NCBI GenBank assembly: GCA_021432635.1
Contig: MU270111.1
Coordinates: 62,001-126,000 of the forward strand
DNA: 64,000 nt
Direction of reading: 5' to 3'
Origin: Thozetella sp. PMI_491
Taxonomy: Eukaryota; Ascomycota; Sordariomycetes; Chaetosphaeriales; Chaetosphaeriaceae
The notes beneath the pieces were generated by a model, which saw nothing but the letters and a program-made list of their open reading frames with translations, ran no database searches and was not told the DNA's origin. This document shows, one piece after another, positions 1 to 12,013 of the stretch (positions are counted from its first letter, which is position 1; the number at the start of each line of letters is the position of its first letter). Both the position numbers and the translations under genes were made by a program.

Positions 1-3000
1 AATTTTTGAACAAATCCTCCCCCTTAGTATACTTTAAGAGCTGCTTAATGGTTAATTCTCTCAAATTACGGGACCAACACAAGTTCCGGAAACGGACTTT
101 TTGACTTTGGGAGGTGATGGGGGCGATGTGGCATGGCTCCGTTGTCACGAACTACAAAATACCGCGCGGAGCTATGGAGGCATAGAAGTTTCCAAGAGTT
201 ATAGTTCTCATGAGGGGTGTTATGGATTAATAATCACATAAATATTTGGTTATTCTAAAGCGTGCAACTCCTAACATCGAGGCATTGGCCCTAGATAAGT
301 AGCAATACGGCATATCGCCCTACCCATTAGGAATTTAGTGGCTGGCACGCGATCGATTAAGAGAGCAATTTTAACCAGACACCTTGAAGTCATATCAATG
401 GTACAAGGGATATTGCATGCTGTTGTCATAGATGCTAGAAGTTTGAGGGGCGAGAGAGGAGCCTTCGATCTCTGTACCCTGCTCCAGCGCTGGCAGCAAC
501 TATCCGTATTGGCGCATGTAGCCTGAACCATTGGGTTTGTATTTGAACGGATAGACTAATATACAGCCGCTTAGGGTAGTAAATGAGTAATTGAGAGGGA
601 TGGATGTTTACTTGACCAGCTGCCTTTAGAAGGTGGCTGTAAAGCCGACTCTTTATCTTCACATGGTAACTGGATCTCGTCAACTTTTGTGTGAACCGTA
701 CACCAAGTAGCCTCATCATCAGGACAAATTGTACACAACACAGCTTCGCCATCTAGGATCGGATACATGGTAGTGAAACTACCACGTGCAGCAGAACGCC
801 CCGGTGCTTTCCTAATCGGACAAGAGGTCCAACAGAACTCCCCAGTGTGGCAATTGTATTTCAGTAGAACTGGTTGTCTCCAATGTGCTCTTGATGATTC
901 TAAATATGGCGGTACTGGCTAGGAAGGAACATGGCCTAGTTTGACTGGGCCTTGTCAGAACAGCTGCCAATGGGCTGTGTGTGGTGTCAAGTAGTTAGCT
1001 TACGCGCAGCGAATAGGGTGCTTGCCTGCTTGAGGCCGAGAAGTAACCAGTCCTGTCCAACACTTGTTCTGACACAATGTTAGCTTTGCCTGAATGTTAT
1101 GGGCGTAAGCAGCCTTTTATGTACGAAATCACAACGATCTAGCTGCGGCGGGAACGCCTCCAGGACCAGGTTTAAACAAACGGCAGAAACTTTCCTCATT
1201 GCTCATACTGGTTGGTGGCACATGCAGTAATTACCGCCCTAGTTGGACTTAGCCGACATCCTCCACATAGAGACGCATCTTGAAGCGCCCTACCGGACTT
1301 GGCAACGATGAGAAGGTCCCGGAGGAGAGGGCTGAGAGAGGGGTTCCATTGTTTGTATGTTATGAAGACATACCGCGGTAGTCACAGACACCCCGAGCTA
1401 TGCGGGTTCATGGCGGAATGTCCTCCCGGCAGAGCCCACATACATTGCCCTTCATCTAAAAGGCTGTGAGCTTCGTCCAATCTATCCAGGAAGAGATCCC
1501 CGGTAACTTTCTCTATGCAACCTCGAAGTATGTGATTCCCCACGACCCTGTCTATCCCTACATCTCACTAGACGGACATTCTGTCAGCGTATCCCCCCTG
1601 GAGATAAGCATCCTAGTTCAAACCAATGGAGGGAGTGTCACTTGGGGCCGGCAAAGTCTAGAACTTGTAACTGGCGGCCATAACCCTCACCCTGTCATCC
1701 CTGGAACGTTACTGAATGCGATATATGCCCGATTAAACCCGGCACGGCAGCCTCACATACCATATCCGTGGTAATGGGCAGTCCTGGGTAGCAACAAGCG
1801 CAGGCTAGGGTCGTCTACTTCGAATACCTGGGTGAAGTTTATACTCTGAGGAATGCTAGGGTCTGTTTATCTAGCGTGAAACAGCTTCGGAGCAAGGGCT
1901 GAAGGCAAATAAATAACTGGACCTATCGAATCAACACGTCTCGATCGCCAAGTCTGCCCATAGGGATCCCAGATGGCAGCTTGACATGCGGTGGCGCAGC
2001 GCTCGGCAAAGATTCGCGACACTGACGGCAGCAACGCTTGCCGGGCAGCCGGAGAGGGATAGTCCCCGGTTGACTCTGTCGGCTCGGCTCCACCTCTCGG
2101 GAGGCTGCTTCTGTTGAATGGGCCGGCCGGCGGGGGGCTGGTGCCACTCTGCCGAGAGCAGAGCGGAGCGTCCACACAAAGCGATTCCACATGGGGCGGA
2201 GATGAGATGCCCGATCCGAAGTGCTCTTGCATCAGCGACTGAGTCCTGTGTCCAAAACGTTCATTTGGGAAGCAGGCCAGCCGATTCTTGTGGTAGTTCA
2301 GATCGCATTCATCGACCAAACTGGCCTCGTAGAACGTGAGACGTCGCTAGCTGAGACATCACAACAGCGCACTGCGTTGTCCCCGGGGGATCGGGGTGAC
2401 GTTTGTGGAGATGATTTGTGTGCCCCTAAAAATATCTTTTCTTTTGTCCGTGTCAGGTCTCAAAACGGCGCCCCTCTCCAGGATATTAGCCAGCCAAGCC
2501 AGTCTCTCTCTGGCCATGCTTGAGAGGTGGATCACACCATCCAGACTTTGGAACCCTGAGATTTCTTGAGGCCAGCCTACATCCATCTGGTGGCTATCGT
2601 CAAACGCATCGCGGTCGGCTGGCCAGTAACCCCGTGAAGACATCGACGGCGAATCCCTCCCTTTTCGTGCGGCCCAGCGCGCAGATCGTCACTGGGGGGG
2701 TGGGCGGGACTCTAATTTAGGAGGATGGAGCCCGTGGGAATCGGGGGAACATTGAGATGAAGGCCCGGCAGATCCGCCCGTCGTCATAATTACTGGGTCT
2801 GGGATGCCTACGCGGCGAGAGTCTCCGCCGCAACAGGCCCGCACGTTCGCCCAAAGTTAAGTCGAGATTGTCGCAATCCGCGCTGGATTGCCTGGCGGCC
2901 GTGGCCTATGCCCGCCGCTCGTCGCAAAGACACGTGTCTGCCGAACGCTAGGCACGTTCAGGAGGCCGGTGTCGTTTGTCTAGGTGAAGCGTCTAGCAGC

Positions 3001-5066
3001 CCATGCCCCAGACACAATGACGCCGTCGTGCTCCTTCAATCTATGTTCCCCTTGCAGACGTCTCTCCCCAAGGTGTCCCCTGGGGAGGGTAAGGAGGGGT
3101 ACTGTACTGTGCTGTTAGCGAGCGGCAGGGTTTGGCAGGGCCTGCAGTCGGCCGCCTTGGCAGAGAGACTGGGGCTTTGTTTCATGTGTCCCACGGCGAT
3201 CCGGTTCCTCGTGCGACGCTCCTCTGCGGTAGTGGTGGGCGGCGGCCAAGGGCCTGCATGACGCGGATCTGCGGCCAACGTGGGCTGAGTCTTGGCATCA
3301 GAACTGTTGGATCGACTGGGGAAACACTGCGAATTTGCGGCTGTGCGGGCAAGGTCCAACCAACCCGGACAGACTAGTCGCCCACGACGGACGACTTAGA
3401 GCCTGGGGAATCTACCAGGTGGTGCTTCTCTGCCCGCCGCATGGGGGCGCCGGCTGCGTGGGCGACGTGGCCTCTATCCCCGGGAAGAGCGAAGAGACCG
3501 GGCGCTGGAGCACGGGAGTGGGCCAATCGATGATGTTGCTGACACGCGCATTGCGCAAGCACGCAAGCGGGTGGTGCCAATTGGGGGGGCTCCGCACCGC
3601 CGGCAAACGCTCTCGGCTGCCAAGCCTCCCCCGTTCATGGATGCCCCGAAGCAGTATGCGGCCACTCTATACGGCTGTATCCGCGAAGTGCGCAATGTAT
3701 TCCTGATGAATCTCCAGCCCCGGTCGCCGACTGGTCTGAGTAATTGGGCCTAGATCTGGTCGAGGCAAAGACGAACGCTCCCCGCCGTCGAGCTCGAGTC
3801 TGTGGCCAGCATTTTTGGGGGGCCTTGTTGGTTGCCCTGCGGGCTGATTCTCTTTCTCCCTCTCTCTTCCCGGATCACCAACTACTGCGTACGGCGGCGC
3901 TTTCCTTACGAGCCCACCAACCACCCAATTCACCGGTCGCGCTTCCTTCCCGGAGCGGCTCCTGCACTTCGCGCTAAAAACCGACCGAGGGGGTTACACG
4001 TCATCTGAAAGCCACTGGCGTTCTGTAGGCGCCAGTTGTCTCAACTTCCTACGGTTCCTACGGTCCCGCTTGGCTTCCCGCGCTCGAGCAGCGCAGCACA
4101 GCTACCTTAAAGAACACGCCACCTCCCGGCATTCCAATTGCTTCTTCGCCTCTTGCGGCACCCGCTCAATTGCCTAAGCATCGCTCTCCTGTTTTCTTCT
4201 GCTGTCGGCACGAAGACGAATTCACGGGGAAGCACCGGGGGCACGTTTCCCGACCGGTGCCGTTGTTCCGCCTGGGCACTTTCTCTAGAGCCGCCTCCCG
4301 CTTGCCAGCCTCGCGAGCCTGCCACTGTCACGCCGTCCTGCCTCTGGAGGCTCTTTGGCCAGTGAAATCAGCTGTCTTGCTTTATTTCAATGGTCCCCGG
4401 TTCTCTCTAGTCCCTGGATGAGCTGGAGCGTTGATCCCGCCCAAGAAAGACAGAGAAAAAGGCCAAACGGCGTTCTTTGTCGGTTCTGAAACCGCTGGGT
4501 GGTAACCCTGGCCTCTTTCCCAGGCGATCGGCTTGCCAAATCCCTGGTTGGGTCGATATCTTGGCACCGATCCCCGACCCTGCAAGTTCTTTTGGCTGGG
4601 AATTATTGCACGCACGGTATGATCTCCCTTAGCCCCACCCATTTATCCGCAGCTTCTCAAGCTTTCGTGGCCCCAAATCTGCAAATGCAGTCCGAGCCCC
4701 TTTCAAGCGGGTCGTCCCTCGACTCAGCACCCTCATCGAAGAAATATCTCCCTCCCCTGCACTTCATGGCCACCATCTTCTATCCTTTCACACTTGTCGT
4801 CGCGTCCTAGCATTTCCTTTTTCCTTGCTCCGTCTCCATATTGCCTTTCGCCATCGCATCTCAGAAACCGCTCGGATGCTGCATTGGTGGTGAATTGGTA
4901 CGTCATCGAAAGCTGGCCTGGGTTGTTTGCTCTCCCGTTAGCTTAGTGGCGCGGTTCGCCCGCGGGTCTTTCTGGGTCCAGTTTGCTGCCGCCGCGGTTC
5001 TAGCGATACTCAGATGGGACCGGAGCTAACTAAAGACTTGCCAGCCGCCACGAGCAGTCCTTGAAG
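1..5066. other. Intergenic left edge, no supported gene
   Basis: No gene can be supported here. The first ~1.9 kb is relatively AT-rich and holds only short open frames. Two of them (571-768 on the minus strand and 1466-1774 on the plus strand) look faintly protein-like and are discussed as findings. From about 2 kb the sequence becomes GC-rich, and overlapping frames on both strands are typical of GC-rich non-coding DNA. The last ~1 kb before the GT32 gene is pyrimidine-rich in places, as fungal promoters and leaders often are. Confidence 0.5.
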
Positions 5067-6252
5067 ATGCTCACCTTTCGCCGTGCCCTCGTAGCGGCCG
5101 CCTTCTTCCTCACGGTCCTATTCCTCATCACTCGATCCCACTCCCCAAATCCAGTCGCCGAGACGAACTTACCGAAGAAGGACCCCGTGGCCGACTCGAC
5201 TAAACACGCCTCTACCACCGCCGGGGCACCAGCCCACAAAGCCGAATCGGGCGTCAGTCGCCATGGTCGGCCTTCAGGCCAGAAACCCATGGTTGACACG
5301 TCTAAAATGACGCTGTACGAGAAGCTCGCATACCAATACCCTTATGACGTCGAGACCAAGTTCCCCGCATATATCTGGCAGACGTGGAAGTGGACACCCG
5401 CGAATGCTGAGTTTCAGTTCCGCGAGCAGGAGGCGACATGGACCGAGCAGCACCCAGGATTCATCCACGAGGTTATCACGGATCAAGTCGCCGTAAACCT
5501 CTTGCGCTTGCTCTACGCCTCAGTGCCCGAGGTCCTTATGGCATACGAGGCGCTGCCGCTCCCGGTGCTCAAGGCAGATTTCTTCCGCTACTTGATTCTG
5601 CTGGCTCGGGGGGGCATCTACTCTGATATCGACACATTCGCCATCAGGAGCGCGCTCGAGTGGATCCCTGAGTCGGTTCCTCGCGAGAGCATCGGCCTGG
5701 TGATTGGCATCGAGGCCGACCCGGATCGACCGGACTGGAAAGACTGGTACAGCCGGCGGATCCAGTTCTGCCAGTGGACGATCCAGAGCAAGCCTGGTCA
5801 CCCCGTGCTGCGCAGCGTCGTGGCCAAGATCACAGAGGAGACGCTCAAGCTCAAGAAGGACGGTCGTCTCAAGAGCATGAAAGACAAGAACGTGATCGAG
5901 TTCTCAGGCCCGGCGGTGTGGACGGACACCATTTTCGAATACTTCAACGACGATCGATACTTCGATATGGAAAGCTCGAAGGGTTTGATCGACTGGCGCA
6001 ATTTCACTGGGATGGACATGCCGAAGCGTGTAGGCGATGTAGTCGTTCTGCCCATTACCAGCTTCTCTCCGGGCGTACAGCAGATGGGCGCCAAGGACTA
6101 CGACGACCCAATGGCTTTTGTGAAGCACGATTTCGAGGGTAGGTCCCAACCATTGCCATCTATCCGGCTCGGAACGCTACTAACTTAGATATCTTGATAT
6201 AGGCACCTGGAAACCTGAGAGCGAACGGCATATCGGAGAGACTACGAACTAA
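5067..6252 (+). CDS. GT32 family alpha-1,6-mannosyltransferase-like protein (OCH1/HOC1 type)
   Basis: Probable Golgi type II membrane glycosyltransferase that adds mannose from GDP-mannose to glycans. Two exons: 5067-6138 and 6203-6252. The 64-nt intron has donor GTAGGT, a CTAAC branch point and a TAG acceptor, and splicing gives 373 residues ending IGETTN. I start at ATG 5067; an open frame begins 6 nt earlier at a TTG. Residues 7-21 form one hydrophobic signal anchor after two arginines, followed by a Pro/Ser/Lys stem to about residue 80. The GT32 core follows, with IWQTWK near residue 100 and the DxD metal and sugar-nucleotide site in GGIYSDIDT (D187, D189). Without splicing the frame would end at 6188 with an unrelated tail. 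OCH1, HOC1 or another GT32 paralogue cannot be told apart here, so the exact linkage is inferred. Confidence 0.88.
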
Positions 6253-6703
6253 ACCAGTCTGTGGGCATCAGCCCCCAGTGGCCGCCATCTTTTGTTTCAA
6301 ACATGTGTGTTTTACTGGTACTTTTTGGCGGATCCTTTTGTACCGCATGGCTCGGCGTTCAGCGCGCTGCATACCCTAGGCACGGATAACTGGCTTTCTA
6401 CACTTGGGCCAGGGGGCTAGAAGTGTTATAGATGGAATAACGACCGGGACAAATTAAAATACAACCTACATCGCTCTATGACCAAGAGCGAGCAAAACAG
6501 CCGAAGACGTACAACAGATACAATTGTACATATCTAGTTAGTATCTGGAAAGGCTGAGGAGAAAATAACCATAGAATTATTGTGTTACCTTTTTGTTCCG
6601 ACCAGCATCGTGATGAGAGCCAATCAGCCGTCGACCTGCAAGACTGAAGCATGTCTATCGGTTATATATTCAGCTAGCTACCACTCTTGCACTGCCAGGT
6701 CGT
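6253..6703. other. Convergent 3' intergenic spacer
   Basis: This is 451 nt between the 3' ends of two convergent genes. It is fairly AT-rich around 6420-6590 and presumably holds both 3' untranslated regions. I see no gene or clear repeat. Confidence 0.5.
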
Positions 6704-7345
6704 TCATGCCACGCCAGCAGGACCACCTCTTTGTTCCTCCTCCCACTCCTCCCGGAAGCTCACGACCCATTCCAAGTACTGCTTGCTTCCCTCCTCATCT
6801 TGCGCTGCCCAATCTACCGTCCATGTCGTGCTCAGAGCCTTGCCAGCCCCGCCTTCCTCCTCAGCTACGTCGGGCCACACGTACGCGAGAGCTTTTTGCC
6901 CGCCTTCCAGCCCTACAAGCCCGACCTCGTACTCCGGGTTCTCGAATGCGTCCAGGATGGCCCACTCCCGGGGCGTCAGATCGAAGTAGAGTCTGCCTGG
7001 CACCCCGGCGAGGTATGAGGCGTCAGGCACGAGGCCGGGGTACGGCAGACCGGGGAGGCCAGCCGCGCGCCACCCGGGGGCACGAATGTTGGTGGAGGGA
7101 GGAATACGGTCCAGGAGGGCCGAGATTACGGGGTCCAGGATGAGGGTACCGTAGGCGAACAAGCCGAATCCTTGACCTCCCGCCAGCGCATCTGCAGCTG
7201 TGGTCGAGTTCCCACTGTTCGGGGACGAGCTCGTGGTGCTGGACTGGGAGGAAGCGGCAGCAGATGCCGACAGCGCCCGGGAGAGCCGCTCGCTCAAGGG
7301 ATACACGGCCGAAAGAAGCGCCGGGCCCAACCCGGGATCGGACAT
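6704..7345 (-). CDS. AIG2/GGACT-like gamma-glutamylcyclotransferase family protein
   Basis: Single exon, 213 residues, starting at the ATG read leftwards from 7345. The open frame extends further upstream, but that part looks like non-coding leader. The N-terminal ~55 residues are Ser/Thr/Ala-rich and probably disordered. The cyclotransferase fold starts at FAYGTL (residues 63-68), the family's signature glycine loop that holds the gamma-glutamyl substrate. LDAFENPEYE (131-140) places E135 where the human GGACT catalytic glutamate lies. Family members release 5-oxoproline from gamma-glutamyl compounds; the substrate here is not known. The C-terminus is acidic (EEWEEEQ). It is divergent from the acyl-CoA synthetase across a 702-nt shared promoter region. 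Confidence 0.82.
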   Translation of the reverse strand: MSDPGLGPALLSAVYPLSERLSRALSASAAASSQSSTTSSSPNSGNSTTAADALAGGQGFGLFAYGTLILDPVISALLDRIPPSTNIRAPGWRAAGLPGLPYPGLVPDASYLAGVPGRLYFDLTPREWAILDAFENPEYEVGLVGLEGGQKALAYVWPDVAEEEGGAGKALSTTWTVDWAAQDEEGSKQYLEWVVSFREEWEEEQRGGPAGVA

Positions 7346-8047
7346 GGCCGTGCGTAGCCAGAGACTTGTCAAAAGGCCGGGAGGGAGTCCGAATCCGCAA
7401 AAGTCTTGGTTGCGGGGCTGCCTCCTCAAAGTATATATCGTGCACGGCCTCCCGCCACTTAATCGGATGTCGCTCCCTGTCCGGTGAGATCCCGCTTGGT
7501 AGAGAGTAACGCCTAGCAATACAACCCTATGGAGGTCCGAGACATGCCGTGACACGGAGCGAATCGGGATCACAGGGTCGTCGGCATTCGCGAGAAAACT
7601 ATTACGTCAGTTTCAGTGCCAGGGCCCCGGACGCGGCCGTTTCGGCGGCGGGCGGCTAGTCCGGTAATGGTGGTTGGAATGGAGAACGCCTGGGGGATTC
7701 CCCGAGACCCCGCACTTTTGGGGCTCCCCCAGACTGATGGGGAGAAGAATGGGGGAGGGGCAAGCTCAGCTAGAGGCGCCTTCATCTTTGTTCCTTGCTG
7801 ACCTCTTGTGTACCTACTGCTCGCATGTCCTATATTTTTACTTAATTCTGCACGCTCCTGTATCATCTCGACCACGGTCCACGGGAAAGCAACGTACCTG
7901 GTTGTCGTTCTGGCGCAGGAGTTGCCGCGACCCTTGGGCGACGCTCCAGACGAACGAGACCTCGGGGAGTCGAGCTCTCAGATCTAAACCGAGGTACAGG
8001 CTTCGCTGTGGGAGGCTGAACGAGGAGCTCGCCGGCTCTCGCCCACC
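7346..8047. other. Divergent promoter region
   Basis: This 702-nt region is shared by the cyclotransferase-like gene (leftward) and the acyl-CoA synthetase (rightward). It has no recognised gene. Any promoter elements for the pair should lie here, but I see no clear TATA box. Confidence 0.4.
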
Positions 8048-10251
8048 ATGTTCCGGCCACAAAGATGTGACGCCGTGTGGCTAACTCGAGCTCTTCAACT
8101 GCGCCTACCCAGCAGCCAATCTGCTAGTTGTCGTGCCGGGAGAAAAGGGGGTGCTGTTTACTCATCCCCGGGTAGCCAATGGCGACGAGGGATCGGTGGC
8201 TTAACAAGGAGCTTGAGCCAAGGGCCTGATGAGGTACGGAGCGTGACCCTTCATACGCTTTTGCGTTCCTCAGGACATGCTGCAAGTTGAGCTATGCTCG
8301 GCCAAGGCGGCAAGTCCCCTAGCGGCTCCTGGAGTCGTCAAGAGCATGCTGGAGTCTGGAAAGCAACTGTTGGCTAACGGAAGGCACACTTTAGCCGCCT
8401 TTACTTCCTCACACCGTACCGGAGCACTTTGCCTCGGTTGTCTCCAAGTTTGGAGACCGACCAGCTGTCATCAGCAGGCCTCCAACCACTGTCATATCCG
8501 CCTTCGGGTCCACGCTTCCGCCTACATCCCTGCCTGACCCAGTAGAGACTATCCTCACCTACGAGGCCTTGGACAACCTCTCCAACAACCTGGCGCACTC
8601 CCTCCGGTCGCTCGGCATCAAGAAGGGAGACCGCGTCGCCGTCAGCCTCGGAAACTGCTCCGAGTTTGCCGCTCTCACCTATGCAGTCTTTAAACTTGGC
8701 GCCATCTTGGTGCCCCTGAACCCCAGCTTCAACGCAAAGCAAGTCACGGCCGCTCTGACGCACCTAGGGGTTGAGGTGCTCATCATTGGCGCCGTTACGG
8801 ACCTCGCGTACAAGCCGTGCCGCGGCCGAGACAATCTGCCGCTCCTAGAGGCGCTTGCCCCCGACCTAAAGCAGAAAGGAGGCATCGTCGAGTCGCCACA
8901 GATCCCATCCCTGAGACGGATCGTTGTACTCGACAATACGCCGTCGCATCCACTCGTGAAATCGCCTCTGCAGGATAATCCCGCTTTGACACCATTTACT
9001 GAGCTGATAAATGCATGGCCGAGCGCACCATCGTCGAAGCCGGTCGTACCAGATTCGCCTCTGTCGTCAGATGAGACCATAAATATACAGTTTACGTCGG
9101 GGACAACATCACATCCTAAGGCAGCAATGCTATCCCATACCTCGATTCTGAACAACGGAGCTCTAATAGCAAGCCGTATGGGGCTCGTCCCGGAAGACAA
9201 GATTGTGTGCCCTCCCCCTCTCTTCCACTGCTTCGGCTGCGTGCTCGGCTACATGGCCACGGCGACCACTGGGGCCGGGATCCTCTTCCCCAGCCCAGCA
9301 TTCGACCCCCTAGCAGCCATGCGGATGGTCTCCGACCACAAGGCTACCGGTCTCTACGGCGTTTCCACCATGTTCATCGCCATGTTCGAAGTTCTCGCAG
9401 CCGCCGAAGTTACAGGGGGTGACGCCGCCTTGACTACCGAGAAGGTCAAGGCCTTCCCTGAGCACTTGAGAAAAGGAATAGCTGCTGGATCTTCGGTCCC
9501 AGAGTCGCTGATGCGTAGGCTGTACAACACCCTAGGGCTGAACGATCTGGTCATCTGCTACGGCATGACTGAGACTAGCCCAGTGAGCTGCATGACAGCG
9601 CCCGATGACCCGTTCGAGAAGCGCACAGGCAGTGTGGGCCGGGCAATGCCACACACCAAAGTCAAGGTGGTAGACCCCGTCGACCGCACCCGCGTCTTGC
9701 CCATAGGCGAGAAGGGAGAGCTCGCCGCGGCGGGCTACCTCGTCATGAAGGGATATTGGGGTGAAGAGGGGAAGACCAAGGAGGTGCGCATCGAGGAGAC
9801 GGATGAGGACGGGAACACCGAGGTGTGGATGTACTCGGGTGACGAGGCGAGCATGGACGCGGAAGGCTACGTCGAGATCACGGGTCGCATCAAGGACCTC
9901 ATCATCCGCGGCGGCGAGAACATCCATCCGCTCGAGATCGAGAACTGTCTATTCCAGCACCCGCTAGTCGCCGAGGTCAGTGTGGTGGGTATACCAGATG
10001 AGAGGCATGGGGAGTGTGTCGGCGCTTTCGTCATCCCACACAAGGGAGTCTCGGTAGGTGCGGACGCGCCGGCCGGCCCCAAGACACTGACGGAGGAGGA
10101 TGTCCGAGAGTGGGTGCGCACGCACCTGAGTAGCCATCTAGTGCCCAAGCACGTCTTCTGGATCGAAGAGTACCCCAAGACGGCGAGCGGGAAGATACAA
10201 AAGTTCAAGCTACGGGATACGGCCCGTAAGCTCGTGTTCGGGGAGGAGTAG
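8048..10251 (+). CDS. Acyl-CoA synthetase (AMP-forming, ACSF2-like), probably mitochondrial
   Basis: Activates a carboxylic acid with ATP and CoA, probably a medium-chain fatty acid. I propose two exons, 8048-8233 and 8395-10251. The 161-nt intron has donor GTACGG, a CTAAC branch point and a TAG acceptor; both sides are phase 0, joining GPDE to PPLLPHTVPEHF, a family-like junction. An in-frame TAG immediately before 8395 rules out reading straight through. The product is 680 residues. The N-terminus (CACC before the ATG; many Arg, Ser and Ala, few acids) looks like a mitochondrial presequence. Core motifs are the P-loop-like TSGTTSHPK (296-304, with Ser where Gly is common), YGMTETSP, YSGDEA, GRIKDLIIRGGENI, and the C-terminal lysine motif PKTASGKIQK. 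It lacks carrier-protein or condensation domains, so it is not a peptide synthetase. Confidence 0.85.
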
Positions 10252-12013
10252 GTCCTCCCCAAGACGGGGCCCGAGAGGCAAGAAGTGGGCTCATACCAAT
10301 CGATGCTGGCAGAGCTGCCACTGGCTTGTTCGGCAGCGGCTGAGGAAGGAGGCACCCGGACGTCACGATTCAGTATTTCCGGGTCCACTTCCAATCTGCA
10401 TCGTACCACTGTCCAGCTCTATTCCTGGAGTCCGGCCTAGATGTACTGTGATAGCGCAGACTCTTATAGCATTCTGCTTGGCTTCGTACATGCGTCGTTA
10501 CCTGTCAGAATGAGCCTCGATACTTTACTCTTCAGAACGACCCTGCTTGTCATCGCTACGGAAGGACTGTTTTATGAGCTCTGGCCAGCTCTTTTAACCA
10601 TCTTGCCCTTGTTGCTGCGATGTTCTTTGCCTGTTTAAGGAGCTGTCCAAGCTAGACATGCATCTAGGTACTAAACACAAGGCATCTCAGATAGGTAGCT
10701 ACAGGTAATGGATCCGGTGTACTGCCTTAGTGTCAAAGGGAGAGGCCGATCGCATCTTTGTTCCGTATATGCAATCTTCGTAGCCCCTCACCTCAGCGGA
10801 GGATAGAGCCTACTCCCTCGGCTCCGGGCGCCTACGCCCAGAACCCGCCGCTCGCCCCCATACAGAGACGTCTTAGTTGCCATTTTGAGTCTCAAATTGG
10901 CATTTAGATTCCCTCAGCGTTGCAGACTAGGATTCACCGACTGTCTCACAGAAACTTCAGCTCCGAACTCGAGGCTGTTTCTGTCTCGCCACGGCAACTT
11001 TCCACGACGCTAACAAACAAAAGTTCGGCCGTACTGTTTACCCGCCAACCAAAGCTCACGGTGGCACACCTAAACTCCTTCTGCTCGCTTGCCGGCCCAC
11101 CACGTCGTCCTCCCGCTCTTGCGCTCACGATGATCCACGTGGTTCATCGGCTGAGGGCACTGAGTTTCTCGTATTTTTTTTTTCTTTCCCACCTTTGACC
11201 TCTCCCGACCGGCCGGCTTGGTCGGCCGAGCCTGGCCCGCTCCCACTAACCGTGTACACAGCATGCGCCAGAGTGCCATTCTTACCTAAGTGCATGCTCC
11301 CCACCTCCTCGTATCCGCCCCATCGCCCCAACGCAGCAACGGCAGTGATCGTCTCCGAAGCGTATGCATATGTGCCAAGTGATGCTGGCGCTGGCTGCCA
11401 AACGCGGGGAAGCAGGGGTACCGGAGAGTATTATTCTGGCTGCCGTTGGCGGCATGCGCAGCGTGGCGTGCGCCGCCTGCCGAGCTGTACGAGAGATCTC
11501 GCCTGGCTGTTTTCCTATAGGAGGATCGCCTTGCCTTGGGGCGGCGCTGCGTGCTAAGTATAGCCCAAGTCCCTCTGGATACCTCTCTATCCGCGCCTGA
11601 CGCCAAGTCTCGTGAATGCCAACACGGCTGCTGGGCTTAAGTGCTAGAGCGGTGAGAGGGTTCATGAGTAAAGTGTGCTATTGGTCTATGCACTAGGGCC
11701 GAGGCGTTCTCACTGCCTCGTAGTTCGGGGGATACGAAAGGTCAGCCGGTCCTAAGACGGGATACATTGTAGACATCGTCACCCCGAGGGGCTACTGCCC
11801 TCTGTCTGTCGTTGTGCGCTATGCGCGGGCCCCTCTCGCTTCCCCGTTGCTTCCTATAGTGGGTATCACGAGGATGTGTATAAAAAGGCTCGAGATGCAC
11901 CTCATTCAGGAGATTCTTGCGTGCTCATCTCATCTCATATCCACTGCATCACAAGTACCGTGAACGACTATCCATCTACCTACCGTGTTGCAACTTTCCA
12001 GTCATCTATAAAA
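10252..12013. other. Intergenic region
   Basis: This stretch has no supported gene. It includes 3' flank of the acyl-CoA synthetase, a moderately AT-rich part around 10440-10760, a T-run near 11173, and the promoter of the small secreted protein at its right end. Confidence 0.45.
11879..11886 (+). promoter_or_regulatory. Putative TATA box of the small secreted protein
   Basis: TATAAAAA lies 127 nt before the ATG of the small secreted protein gene. A clear TATA element at this distance suits a strongly regulated fungal gene with a leader of about 100 nt. It was assigned by eye only. Confidence 0.55.

Noticed and set aside
8277-8537. Alternative start of the acyl-CoA synthetase at ATG 8277
   Set aside because: It is in another frame from the enzyme and lies inside the proposed intron; using it would need an unexplained frameshift.
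8048-10251. Non-ribosomal peptide synthetase or secondary metabolite cluster
   Set aside because: Only one stand-alone AMP-forming ligase is present, without carrier, condensation or tailoring genes around it.
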